Source: a virus. Taken from it: a DNA stretch of 33,152 nt. The first letter of the stretch is position 1; every line of letters begins with the position of its first letter. Made by a program: the position numbers and the translations under genes. Below, one piece after another: positions 14,057 through 21,786 of this stretch. The notes beneath the pieces were generated by a model. The model saw nothing but the letters and a program-made list of their open reading frames with translations, was not told the DNA's origin and searched no databases. The stretch covers positions 1 to 33,152 of the IMG/VR virus record IMGVR_UViG_3300031951_000722; one strand, 5' to 3'.

Positions 14057-15282
14057 TGAACTCTAAATTATTAAGAGAAAAGCGGGCTTCCGATTATGCT
14101 ATAATGGAAGACTTGCAGAAGAGAGCAGCTGGCGAAGGTCGTCTAATGAATGCCGAGGAATTGGCACAATGGGATGCAGCTGATGCTAACTTTAAAAATT
14201 ATACAGACCAGATTTCTCGTTTAGAAAGATGGAATGAGATTAACACAGAAGAAAGAGGTGTTAATGCAGTTGAGCAGACAATAAATGCAATGCCAAGAGA
14301 TGCAAGGGAGATTGTAAAATCACCTGAGTATCACACAGCATTCATGAAAGCTCTTGCAAAGCGTGACTTAACAAGCAACGAGCAATCAATGCTTAGAGAG
14401 ATGCGTGGAACTGCTACGATTACTACTGCGGAAAGTGGTCTTGCAGGTGGTTATGTTATTCCTTACCAATTTTCCTATGAGTTGGAGAAGACAATGGCTT
14501 ACTATGGGCCAATGCTTAATGTTAGCCGTATAATCACTACTCCACAGGCAGGTACTTTGTACTGGCCAAAAGTAAATGATACAGCAACTGCTGGCTCATG
14601 GCATACTGAAGGTGGAGCGGTGACTGTACAGGACATGACCTTTACAAGAGAGACTTTCTCTGCACACGTTTTAAACACACTTGTAAAAGTGTCTGTTGAA
14701 TGGGCAAATGACGAGTTTGGTTTATTGAACACAGAGTTACCAATTATGTTAGGTGAGCGTTTAGGCCGTGGCCTAAATACTGCATTTACAACTGGTGATG
14801 GTTCTGGTAAGCCAACTGGTTTTAAAGATGTAGCACCTTCCGGTGTTGAATCTGCATCTACCGGTGCATTCACAGCTGCTAATTTAGTTGAACTTGTTCA
14901 CTCTGTTGACATCGCTTACCGTAATTCACCATCTGCTGCATTTATGATGCATGATCAGATTTTGAGCGCGGTTAGAAAGTTAAACTTAGACACTAACAAT
15001 ACTACTTTGTTCCAACCATCACTTCGTGAAGGAACACCAGATAGATTGTTAGGATACAACTTCTTTGTAAACAATGATCTTCCATCTGCACAGGCTGCTG
15101 ATGCAAAGATTATTTACTTTGGAGATTGGTCTAAATACATTATTCGCCAGGTAGCTAACAATGTGCTTGTGCCATTGCGTGAGAGGTTTATGGATGAGAT
15201 GGAGCTTGGCTTCTTAATGTATGCGAGATTTGATGGCAAGTTAATTCAGACTGCCGCAATCAAGCACTTGAAGAATCTGTAA
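14056..15282 (+). CDS. Major capsid protein, HK97 fold
   Basis: 408 aa. The N-terminal 90 residues are charged helices (LREKRASDYAIMEDLQKRAAG to FKNYTDQISRLERWNEI) forming the delta/scaffold domain removed by the protease. The mature shell region contains ESGLAGGYVIPYQFSYELEKTM, TAGSWHTEGGAV, AHVLNTLVKVSVEW, LGRGLNTAFTTGDGSGKPTGF and a C-terminal DEMELGFLMYARFDGKLIQTAAIKHLK, all typical of HK97-type capsids. The gene is followed by a strong hairpin. Codons look adapted and GC is higher than in the early genes, as expected for a highly made protein. Confidence 0.96.
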   Translation: MNSKLLREKRASDYAIMEDLQKRAAGEGRLMNAEELAQWDAADANFKNYTDQISRLERWNEINTEERGVNAVEQTINAMPRDAREIVKSPEYHTAFMKALAKRDLTSNEQSMLREMRGTATITTAESGLAGGYVIPYQFSYELEKTMAYYGPMLNVSRIITTPQAGTLYWPKVNDTATAGSWHTEGGAVTVQDMTFTRETFSAHVLNTLVKVSVEWANDEFGLLNTELPIMLGERLGRGLNTAFTTGDGSGKPTGFKDVAPSGVESASTGAFTAANLVELVHSVDIAYRNSPSAAFMMHDQILSAVRKLNLDTNNTTLFQPSLREGTPDRLLGYNFFVNNDLPSAQAADAKIIYFGDWSKYIIRQVANNVLVPLRERFMDEMELGFLMYARFDGKLIQTAAIKHLKNL

Positions 15283-15298
15283 ATAATAGGGGATAGTA

Positions 15299-15326
15299 AA
15301 GGGATAGGGAGAAATCTCTATCCCTT
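15299..15326 (+). terminator. Hairpin after the capsid gene
   Basis: AAGGGATAGGGA (15299-15310), tetraloop GAAA and TCTCTATCCCTT (15315-15326) make a 12-bp stem with one G.U pair. The following ATTAAAATTATAAAC has no good T-tract. It is more likely a transcript-stabilising or partly attenuating hairpin that raises capsid mRNA than a full terminator, since connector and tail genes follow with no clear promoter. Confidence 0.6.
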
Positions 15327-15341
15327 ATTAAAATTATAAAC

Positions 15342-15902
15342 ATGGGATGGAAAGTAACTACGCAGCCTGCAACAGAAATCTTCACACTACAAGAAGTAAA
15401 AAATTATCTTAAAGTTGATGATTCAACAGAAGATACTCTAATTTCTACCTTGTTGCAAAGTGCAAGGCAAGCAGCTGAAAGTTATCTTAACCAGGCTTTA
15501 ATAACTCAAACAATTACAGAGAAATTAGATAGGTTTAATAATGGAACTATTTACTTATCTGTATCTCCCGTTATCGCAGTAAGCAGCCTTCAATATGCAG
15601 ATGGCGATAATACTACACAAACATTTGCAGCTTCTAATTATGTTGTAGATACCTTTTTGAAACCAGCAAGATTATCTCTTGGTTACGGCAAAACATGGCC
15701 AACACTATACGGTAATATAAATGATATTACTATTACCTATACAGCAGGATATGGCACAGAGCCAAGCGGAGTGCCTGCACAAATAAGACAAGCCATTTTA
15801 TTAATGGTAACAGATGCGTATGATAACAGACAAGATTATGTCAAAAGATTACCAACGGCATCAGAATATTTATTAGACCAATATCGTGTTCAAGTATTAT
15901 AA
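15342..15902 (+). CDS. Head-tail connector, gp6-like (phiE125 gp8 type)
   Basis: 186 aa. Signature of the connector family: FTLQEVKNYLKVDDSTEDTLISTLLQSARQAAESYLNQALITQTITEKLD at the start, an all-beta middle (NNGTIYLSVSPVIAVSSLQYADGD), and a C-terminal helix VPAQIRQAILLMVTDAYDNRQD. It forms a ring below the portal and joins head to tail. The stop abuts the next ATG directly. Confidence 0.9.
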   Translation: MGWKVTTQPATEIFTLQEVKNYLKVDDSTEDTLISTLLQSARQAAESYLNQALITQTITEKLDRFNNGTIYLSVSPVIAVSSLQYADGDNTTQTFAASNYVVDTFLKPARLSLGYGKTWPTLYGNINDITITYTAGYGTEPSGVPAQIRQAILLMVTDAYDNRQDYVKRLPTASEYLLDQYRVQVL

Positions 15903-17945
15903 ATGAAGTACAACAAAAACGAAGTTACTGGAAAGATGCGAGATAGGATTATCTTGCAGAATGTTAACCGGTCACGGAGTTTAACTGGTTTTGCTTCTGA
16001 ATCTTGGGCAGATACGGCTACTATCTGGGCATTTGCAGAAAGCAAGTTACCAGGATCAAACGAGACAATTATTGATGGTAAAAACACGGCAAAGAATGTT
16101 TGTGATTTTACCATTCGTTATATATCCACAATCACCGAGGAATCTCGTGTAGTTTGGGGAGATAAGTTATACCAAGTAAAAAATTTAAAGGTTAGTCACG
16201 ACAGGAGGTTTATCTCCTTCCAAGGCGTGTTCTACGATTCATACATCCTTACCGGTGTAAATGTCGCTGCCTCTGTTACGGGCATTGCTACGACATCTGC
16301 TAATCTTAAACTAATAATGTCTGTTATTGGGCAGGCTAATGCCATTGCCTCTGCTATCGGTGAAATTACCACAGCACAGCAAGGACTTGTCGAAGTGGCT
16401 TCCTTTGTTGTAGCTAATGGCACATCTACGGCGAATGTTACAAAGGTTATTCCGATAAATAGTAGTGTATCAGCAAGTGCTAATGTTAGCGGAGCAGCTA
16501 CTATTGTACAAAATATTGCATCAAGTGTAAATGCTGCGGCTACAAGTACAGCAGATGTACAACTTGTTAAAACATTTATAGCTTCTGTCAACGCTAATGC
16601 TACCGTTACAAGTGCCATTGATGTCATACAACAAGGTCTTGTAACATTTGAGGCAAGTGTTACAGCAACAGGCACAACTACGGCAGATATACTAAGAATA
16701 GCTACTTTACAAAGTAGTGCAACTACAACTGCCGACACATCTGCTATTGCTTCCTTGACCAAGGTGTTTGAGGCAAGTGCTACGGCTACGGCTCAGACAT
16801 CTTCCAATGCTCAATTAACATTGGCAGTAAATGCAGCGGCTACAACTACGGCAGTTACTACGGCTGATGCTCAACTGTCATACACGGTTAACGCTGCGGC
16901 TGATGCTACGGCACAAACAAGTGCAGATGCCTTTATCACAAGGATAATAAGTGCAGACGCAACGGCAACGGCAAACAGTAGCGCAGAGGCTGGCATAGGT
17001 GTAACCTTTGTCGCAGCTGCGGTGGCAAGTGCCTCTGTTACATCTGCAAGTGTTACCACGGTGGACAATGTAGCGGCAAGTGTGAGCGGAGCGGCAACAC
17101 AAGTATCTAATATAGATGTTGCAGCGCCAACCGTATCAGTTGAATACCTTGTAGTTGCTGGTGGTGGTGGTGGTGGTGGAAGAAGTTATTCTGGTGGCGG
17201 TGGTGCTGGTGGGTTATTAAATAATACACTAACATTAAATAAAAATACTGCATATACAGTTACTGTTGGTGGTGGTGGTGCTGGTGGTTCAACAGGCACG
17301 ACAACTGCAAAAGGTGGAAATGGTTCTAATAGCGTTTTATCATCAATTACCGCAACAGGAGGTGGTGGTGGTGCTGGTGGTGACGTGACAGATGCTAATA
17401 AAAATGGAAATAATGGTGGCTCTGGCGGTGGTGGAGGTTCTAATGAATCAGCATCCCCAAGTACAGGAATTGGAGGTTCAGCGTCGCCAAGTGGGCAAGG
17501 AAACGCTGGTGGAAATGGTGGAACAGACGCAGCTACTTATAGAGCTGGTGGCGGTGGAGGTGGTTCAGCTGGTGCTGGTGGCAGCAACTCCTCGGGAAAT
17601 GGTGGAAATGGTGGAGCGCAAACTTCATTAAGTATAACAGGGTCATCTGTTGGTTATGCTGGTGGTGGAGCTGGCGGTGGAAATACATCAAACGGTACTG
17701 CAAGCTCAAGTGGTGGAACTGTTCCTTCTGGAAATGCAGCCGCTAATAGAGGTGGTGGAGGTGGAGGTGTTACAACAAGTGCTTCAGGTGGTTCTGGTGG
17801 AAAAGGTGTAGTAATAGTTAAATGGTTAACATCAAGCGCAACTATAACCTTATCAGCTGGCGCAGAAACTGATGCGGTAAGTTATACTGATGGTAGTTAT
17901 AGTGTTAGAGAAATTAAAAATACAGGAACAGTTAGTTTTAGTTAA
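15903..17945 (+). CDS. Head-closure protein fused to Ala/Thr repeats and Gly-rich domain
   Basis: 680 aa, about six times the length of an ordinary head-closure protein. Residues 1-117 are an SPP1 gp16-like head closure domain (MRDRIILQNV, GFASESWADTATIWAFAESKLPG, NVCDFTIRYISTITEESRVVWGDKLYQVKNLKVSHDRRFISF). Residues about 118-405 are degenerate repeats of about 20 residues rich in A, T, S and V. Residues about 412-640 are a Gly-rich region beginning EYLVVAGGGGGGG, like the glycine-rich domains of phage tail fibres. The last 40 are beta-like. No frameshift separates the parts. The design suggests a collar or whisker fibre at the neck that could bind cells or surfaces. Thr/Ser density also makes it a plausible acceptor for the two glycosyltransferases. 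Confidence 0.8.
   Translation: MKYNKNEVTGKMRDRIILQNVNRSRSLTGFASESWADTATIWAFAESKLPGSNETIIDGKNTAKNVCDFTIRYISTITEESRVVWGDKLYQVKNLKVSHDRRFISFQGVFYDSYILTGVNVAASVTGIATTSANLKLIMSVIGQANAIASAIGEITTAQQGLVEVASFVVANGTSTANVTKVIPINSSVSASANVSGAATIVQNIASSVNAAATSTADVQLVKTFIASVNANATVTSAIDVIQQGLVTFEASVTATGTTTADILRIATLQSSATTTADTSAIASLTKVFEASATATAQTSSNAQLTLAVNAAATTTAVTTADAQLSYTVNAAADATAQTSADAFITRIISADATATANSSAEAGIGVTFVAAAVASASVTSASVTTVDNVAASVSGAATQVSNIDVAAPTVSVEYLVVAGGGGGGGRSYSGGGGAGGLLNNTLTLNKNTAYTVTVGGGGAGGSTGTTTAKGGNGSNSVLSSITATGGGGGAGGDVTDANKNGNNGGSGGGGGSNESASPSTGIGGSASPSGQGNAGGNGGTDAATYRAGGGGGGSAGAGGSNSSGNGGNGGAQTSLSITGSSVGYAGGGAGGGNTSNGTASSSGGTVPSGNAAANRGGGGGGVTTSASGGSGGKGVVIVKWLTSSATITLSAGAETDAVSYTDGSYSVREIKNTGTVSFS
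16250..17116 (+). repeat. Degenerate coding repeats, Ala/Thr/Val-rich
   Basis: Codons for units such as VNAAATSTADVQL, VNANATVTSAIDV, VTATGTTTADIL, VNAAATTTAVTTADAQL and VNAAADATAQTSADAF recur every 16-24 residues. The repeats have diverged at the DNA level while keeping the pattern, suggesting an old expansion maintained at protein level, probably a beta-rich shaft. Confidence 0.7.
17147..17810 (+). repeat. GGT-rich region encoding the Gly-rich domain
   Basis: Dense GGTGGTGGTGG-type runs alternate with Asn, Ser, Thr and Ala codons. Such tracts are prone to slippage and length change, so the fibre length may vary between close relatives. The purine-rich runs may also complicate assembly here. 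Confidence 0.7.
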
Positions 17946-17946
17946 T

Positions 17947-18357
17947 ATGGCACACTACGCACTTTTAAATAATGATAATTTTGTTACTGCTGTTATAAGT
18001 GGTGCAGATGAAATATATTTTTATAATGGCAATAATACTGAGGTTCATTATGGATTAATGTATAATTGCATATCAAAACGCACCTCTTACAACACTCGTG
18101 GCGGCATCCATTATCAAGCCGATAATAACACGCCTTCCATTGACCAAAGCAAGGCTTTCCGAAAAAACTATGCAGGCATTGGCTATTATTACGATAGCAT
18201 CCGCGACGCATTTATTCCACCTAAGCCTTTTCCTTCGTGGATATTGAACGATGAATCATGCCTATGGGATAGCCCAGTGCCTTATCCCAACGATGGCAAA
18301 AGGTACACATGGAATGAAGATATTTTAAATTGGATTGAAATAAACCTAACACAATGA
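17947..18357 (+). CDS. Conserved phage virion-associated protein, 136 aa
   Basis: Starts MAHYALLNNDNFVTAVISGADE at the ATG directly after the fibre-like gene. Later parts read SKRTSYNTRGGIHYQ, AFRKNYAGIGYYYDSIRDAFIPPKPFPSWILNDESCLWDSPVPYPNDGKRYTWNED. This layout (MAHxAxLxxxxxVxxV, then SYNTxxGxHxx, then RKNYAGIGYxYDxxxDAFIPPxPxPSWxL) is familiar from small proteins of marine and freshwater phages, often next to structural genes, with no proven role. It probably belongs to the virion or fibre assembly. A longer version of the frame would overlap the fibre end and is less likely. Stop overlaps the next ATG (ATGA). Confidence 0.85.
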   Translation: MAHYALLNNDNFVTAVISGADEIYFYNGNNTEVHYGLMYNCISKRTSYNTRGGIHYQADNNTPSIDQSKAFRKNYAGIGYYYDSIRDAFIPPKPFPSWILNDESCLWDSPVPYPNDGKRYTWNEDILNWIEINLTQ

Positions 18358-19325
18358 AACTTGGAATTTTTACAAACATTGAGGCTCCTGCTACCGACTT
18401 TTATCGGACAGTTGGCACATACTCCTACCTTGAACACGAGATAAAGTACCTTGACATTCAAAATACAAAGTGGTACGATATATTTAGCTGCGATGTTATC
18501 ATAGCTAAATCACCAAACGGGCAGTTGTACCTTGACATCCTTCGCGACTGTAAACGCATGGGCAAGAAGATAATCATTGACCATGACGATAACTTGCACA
18601 GAACAGAGCGTGTTAATCCTTCGCACAAGGCATTGTCAAGCGAGGCATCAAAGAAGACAGTAGAAGAGTGTTTATCACTTGCTAATTTTGTTAGCTATTC
18701 TACTCCTGCCTTACAGGACTATTACAAGGAATTTCACGAATGCCCAAGCCTTGTTATCCCTAACGCATGGAATCCAATGCTCCAGCCTTTCATGGCAGTG
18801 CCAAAGATAGAGGACAAGGTCAGAGTGCTGTGGAGGGGAAGTATGCACCATTTGGATGACATTGCAACGATAAAGGATGAGATAAACACGATGGCATCTT
18901 CAGATAACTTTGATGTTGCTATGTTAGGTATACAGGACTTTTTAATGGGACATTTATTTCCAAAGGTTCATGTGAAGGAATGGACAAACAATTTATTTAG
19001 CTACTTTGAATTATTAAATAACAGTCAATGTCACTATGGTGTGTTTCCGTTACTTAAGAATGATTTTAACTTAGCTAAAAGCAATATATTTGCGATTGAG
19101 ATGTTAGCCGCAGGAGGAGTAGTGTTAGCTCCTATTGGCATACCAGAGTACAACATACCTGGTGTATTGAAATACGATAAATTTTCTGATGTGTTACGCA
19201 TCATGAAAGATAAGACATTTGACAGGGAAAACATTGTCAGAGAGGGAAGGCAATACCTAAACGATGTTTTACGCATTGACAAGGTAAACCAATTAAGGCA
19301 ACAAATTTTAAACAATTTAAACTGA
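18354..19325 (+). CDS. GT-B glycosyltransferase 2, paralogue of the first
   Basis: 323 aa, similar over its full length to the enzyme at 7991-8980: MKLGIFTNIEAPATDFYRTV, KRMGKKIIIDHDDNL (67-81), VIPNAWNP (134-141), VLWRGSMHH (158-166) and NLAKSNIFAIEMLAAGGVVLA (239-259). It is predicted to be a group 1 GT-B transferase. Its acceptor may be the adjacent Thr/Ser-rich fibre or another virion protein. The gene is inserted between neck and tail genes, overlapping its upstream neighbour by four bases, and is co-transcribed with them. Divergence between the two paralogues suggests different sugar donors or acceptors, or sequential action. Neither has a signal peptide, so action is in the cytoplasm. 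Confidence 0.82.
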   Translation: MKLGIFTNIEAPATDFYRTVGTYSYLEHEIKYLDIQNTKWYDIFSCDVIIAKSPNGQLYLDILRDCKRMGKKIIIDHDDNLHRTERVNPSHKALSSEASKKTVEECLSLANFVSYSTPALQDYYKEFHECPSLVIPNAWNPMLQPFMAVPKIEDKVRVLWRGSMHHLDDIATIKDEINTMASSDNFDVAMLGIQDFLMGHLFPKVHVKEWTNNLFSYFELLNNSQCHYGVFPLLKNDFNLAKSNIFAIEMLAAGGVVLAPIGIPEYNIPGVLKYDKFSDVLRIMKDKTFDRENIVREGRQYLNDVLRIDKVNQLRQQILNNLN

Positions 19326-19331
19326 TAAACA

Positions 19332-19730
19332 ATGAGTGCTTTTAGTGATTATTTAGAAGACCAAATAACTGGATGGATAGCAGGAACAACATTTGCTGGT
19401 GCTCCTTCTGCAACATTTGTACAGTTATTTAATGGCGATCCTACCGATGGTTCAACAGGTGGTACTGCAATTTATTCAAGAGTAAGTGTAGCAAGTGGCG
19501 CAGGTTCATGGACAAGGGGAACAGGTGGAGCTGGTACAATTACCAATGCTTCAGCTATTACCATTACTGCATCTGCAACTGCTACGGCATCTGCAACGCA
19601 CTTTGCTGTATTTACATCATCTACTGGTGGTGATAAATTATTCTATGGTGCATTGTCAACTGCTAAAACTATTGCAAGTGGTGATGAAGTTAAATTTAAT
19701 GCAAGTTCATTGACTTTAACTATTGCTTAA
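19332..19730 (+). CDS. Tail fibre-like structural protein, 132 aa
   Basis: Pattern of a phage family with FSDYLEDQITGWIAGT, ATFVQLFNGDPTD, YSRVSVASG, GTITNASAITITASATATASATHFAVFTSSTGGDKLFYGALSTAKTIASGDEVKFNASSLTLTIA. This order (F-x-D-Y-L-E, VxLFxxxPTDxGxG, F-P/T-x-A...THFxIFDxxxGGxLLFxGxL, GDxxxFxAxxLTLTI) is known from tail fibre or baseplate wedge-like proteins of siphoviruses (Gp80-like). It is small and beta-rich. It is followed by a hairpin before the neck-tail genes. Confidence 0.8.
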   Translation: MSAFSDYLEDQITGWIAGTTFAGAPSATFVQLFNGDPTDGSTGGTAIYSRVSVASGAGSWTRGTGGAGTITNASAITITASATATASATHFAVFTSSTGGDKLFYGALSTAKTIASGDEVKFNASSLTLTIA

Positions 19731-19735
19731 AAAAC

Positions 19736-19763
19736 ATTCCTGCCTTGAAATATAGGCAGGAGT
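19736..19763. terminator. Hairpin between fibre-like and tail-completion genes
   Basis: ATTCCTGCC (19736-19744) pairs with GGCAGGAGT (19755-19763) over 9 bp with one G.U, loop TTGAAATATA. A6 precedes the stem and only TTT follows it, so it is a poor plus-strand terminator. It may act as an RNA stability or partial attenuation element within the structural operon. Confidence 0.5.
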
Positions 19764-19778
19764 TTAAAAAAATGTATC

Positions 19779-20336
19779 ATGTTTATATCACAGGCAAAGT
19801 TAAATAGGCTAAAAAGATTGGAGGGCAAGACTAATAAAAAAGGTCAGCCTTTAGCCATATCTAATTTTGCAGAATCTGTTATAGAACTTGATAACATTAT
19901 GCAGCAAATTACTATTACAAAGAGAAAAGAAATTACAAAAGCAGCAGAGCCTATTGCACTTGCTGCTTATAGAAATCTTGTTCCTAAATCAAATAAGCCG
20001 CATAAATTTTATATAAAAGGTAAAGGTTTAAGGTATAATATTATGCCTGGTAATTTACAGCGTTCAATACAAATAGTTAGCGATGTAAAAAACCTTAAAT
20101 ACCTTACATCTGCTATTGGGCCATTATACAAAGACGCTGGTAAAGGTGTTACATTAGGTAGTGATTCTAAATCAGATGGCTTCTATGCGCACATGGTTTA
20201 TGGAAACACTAAGGCATGGGTAAAGAGAGTAAAAAATAAAGCTGAAAGAGCAAGTCAAATGGCAGTTATTAATAAAATGTCATCTGAAGCTATGTTAATG
20301 GCTAAACAATATCCTCGTAAATTCTGGGAGTTATGA
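19779..20336 (+). CDS. HK97 gp10-like tail-completion protein
   Basis: 185 aa. The middle region SNFAESVIELDNIMQQITITKRKEITKAAEPIALAAYRNLVPKSN followed by PGNLQRSIQIV, DGFYAHMVYGNTKAW and a C-terminal helical part matches the HK97 gp10 family, which helps complete the head-tail joint. The LxxSI and FYAHMVxxGxxxxxx segments are the diagnostic parts. Start at 19779 is chosen, as an ATG at 19772 is in another frame. Stop overlaps the next ATG (ATGA). Confidence 0.85.
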   Translation: MFISQAKLNRLKRLEGKTNKKGQPLAISNFAESVIELDNIMQQITITKRKEITKAAEPIALAAYRNLVPKSNKPHKFYIKGKGLRYNIMPGNLQRSIQIVSDVKNLKYLTSAIGPLYKDAGKGVTLGSDSKSDGFYAHMVYGNTKAWVKRVKNKAERASQMAVINKMSSEAMLMAKQYPRKFWEL

Positions 20337-20722
20337 TAGGTAAATTAATATATAGTAGGTTATCCACAGATGGATCAATAACGGCTTATATCGGCACAAA
20401 GATATATCCTGACATTACTCCACAGAATGTGCAATATCCTTTTGTTGTTTACACTATCACCAATAGCTTGCCAGTTGATTACAAGGATGGTCAAAGTAAC
20501 CTGGAAGAGATTACATTACAAATAGATGTATATACGCAGAGTTACGATGATACACAAGATTTAGCTAATCTTATTAGAAATAGATTAGACAGATTTACAG
20601 GCACAGTAGAAGGTGTCGAAGTGCAGACTATTAAATATGTATCAAGTGATTCACAAGTATTTAATGCTGAATTGTCTGTGTATTGGATGAGCATTGATTT
20701 TATGATAAATATGAAACGATGA
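20333..20722 (+). CDS. Tail terminator-like protein (DUF3168)
   Basis: 129 aa. Matches DUF3168/tail-completion proteins: IGKLIYSRLSTDGSITAYIGTKIYPDITPQNVQYPFVVYTITNS followed by LEEITLQIDVYTQSYDDTQDLANLIRNRLD and an all-beta ending. It caps the tail tube and joins it to the connector. Overlaps both neighbours by four bases, showing coupled translation. Confidence 0.88.
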   Translation: MIGKLIYSRLSTDGSITAYIGTKIYPDITPQNVQYPFVVYTITNSLPVDYKDGQSNLEEITLQIDVYTQSYDDTQDLANLIRNRLDRFTGTVEGVEVQTIKYVSSDSQVFNAELSVYWMSIDFMINMKR

Positions 20723-20970
20723 AACTAAGACTTTTAAAAGAATGGAATGGAAAGGCACCTGGTAAAGTAGGTGTATTTTTATCGGAATATGGTGAGCAAA
20801 TGATAAAGGATGGGATTGCAGAATTACTTGATGAAGACTTTGTCGTTGAACAAATGCCGCAGAAAGAAGAGACTAAGCAAGATCCAGTCTACATTCCTAT
20901 TCCAGTGCCTAACTCATATTTTAATGACGAGGCAGATGAAGAGAAAATTAATAAACCAAAAAATAAATAA
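20719..20970 (+). CDS. Small protein with a phage linker-like motif, 83 aa
   Basis: MKLRLLKEWNGKAPGKVGVFLSEYGEQMIKDGIAELLDEDF resembles small phage proteins with KxRxLKDWNGxxxGxVxxVxxxxAxxLIxxGIAE. A hydrophilic tail rich in E, P and K follows. It lies between tail terminator and major tail protein, so a minor structural or assembly role is likely. Unassigned. Confidence 0.75.
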   Translation: MKLRLLKEWNGKAPGKVGVFLSEYGEQMIKDGIAELLDEDFVVEQMPQKEETKQDPVYIPIPVPNSYFNDEADEEKINKPKNK

Positions 20971-20972
20971 AC

Positions 20973-21401
20973 ATGGCAACTACTGGCATAATTAATGGCA
21001 CGCTCATGCGCCTATACAAAGATTCAACTGCGATAGGGTATGCAACCTCGTGCCAAATGAACATCTCCGCAGCTATGCGTGAAATCTTGACAAAGGATTC
21101 CGCAGCAGGTGGATGGAGAGAGGTAAAGAAAGGTCAGCTTTCCGGCACATTGTCCACCGAGGCATTGTATGCAGGGCCTGGCGATTCTTCCACCAATTAC
21201 TTATTTGATGATCTCTTTACCGATTTAATATCTGGTACAGCATTGACCATTAAGTTTACCACAGACGTGCAAGGTGACAATGTCTTTACCATGAGTGCTA
21301 TTTGTACATCATTAGACTTAAACGCAGGTGTAGAAGAGAATACAAGCTATTCAGCATCCTTCGAGGTTACTGGTGCTATTACAAAGACAGTTAAAGCATA
21401 A
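20973..21401 (+). CDS. Major tail protein (TP901-1 type)
   Basis: 142 aa. ATTGIINGTLMRLYKDSTAIGYATSCQMNISAAMREILTKDSAAGGWREVKKGQLSGTLSTEALY and ENTSYSASFEVTGAITKTVKA match the TP901-1-like tube protein: a beta-rich fold, a K-D-S-x-x-x-x-W-x-E-x-x-x-G motif and a final beta segment. Many copies stack into the tail tube. It is followed by the tail chaperone with a frameshift, the standard order. Confidence 0.9.
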   Translation: MATTGIINGTLMRLYKDSTAIGYATSCQMNISAAMREILTKDSAAGGWREVKKGQLSGTLSTEALYAGPGDSSTNYLFDDLFTDLISGTALTIKFTTDVQGDNVFTMSAICTSLDLNAGVEENTSYSASFEVTGAITKTVKA

Positions 21402-21417
21402 TTTTAAATCCTAACAC

Positions 21418-21786
21418 ATGAAAACAATAACAATCGCCAACACATCCATACCGATTAAATTTGGTATGTATGTGTTAGGTACATTTCTAAGGGAGAGGAA
21501 ACTTAAATTAAGTGACCTTTCCCTTTTAGGAGAAGACCTTTTACTTGCCCTTGAACTTGCCTTTACCGGTGTTGAGCATGGTTACAAAGCGAAAGGGGAG
21601 AAATGCCCTTACACTTTGCAATCATTCTGCGACCTTGTAGATACAGACATGGGAGGGATAACTCGCATAATGGAAATGATTTCAAATGAGATTTCACCAC
21701 CAGAAGATGAGAGCCAAAAAAACGTAGTGGCGAAGGAGGAGAACTCACTCTTGAATACATCGAGCGCTTTTGTTTCGGAGTTTTAA
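21418..21786 (+). CDS. Tail assembly chaperone, short form
   Basis: 122 aa, upstream frame. Starts MKTITIANTSIPIKFGMYVLG and contains DLSLLGEDLLLALELAFTGVEHGYKAKG, which matches tail-tape chaperones of siphoviruses. It ends NVVAKEENSLLNTSSAFVSEF. About 17 codons before the tail of this frame lies the slippery site A AAA AAC (21717-21723), where a share of ribosomes shift to the -1 frame and make the long form (to 22064). The 0-frame stop (21784-21786) lies inside the loop of the stimulatory stem. The short form is the analogue of lambda gpG. Confidence 0.88.
   Translation: MKTITIANTSIPIKFGMYVLGTFLRERKLKLSDLSLLGEDLLLALELAFTGVEHGYKAKGEKCPYTLQSFCDLVDTDMGGITRIMEMISNEISPPEDESQKNVVAKEENSLLNTSSAFVSEF

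Noticed and set aside
16232-17102. Long open frames on the minus strand opposite the repeat-rich fibre gene
   Set aside because: Low-complexity coding DNA leaves few stop codons on the other strand. No start context or homology; shadows of the real gene. The same applies to minus-strand frames opposite the tape measure gene (22003-24039).
17147-17810. CRISPR-like or microsatellite array
   Set aside because: GGT runs are irregular, without constant repeat and spacer; they encode the glycine-rich domain.
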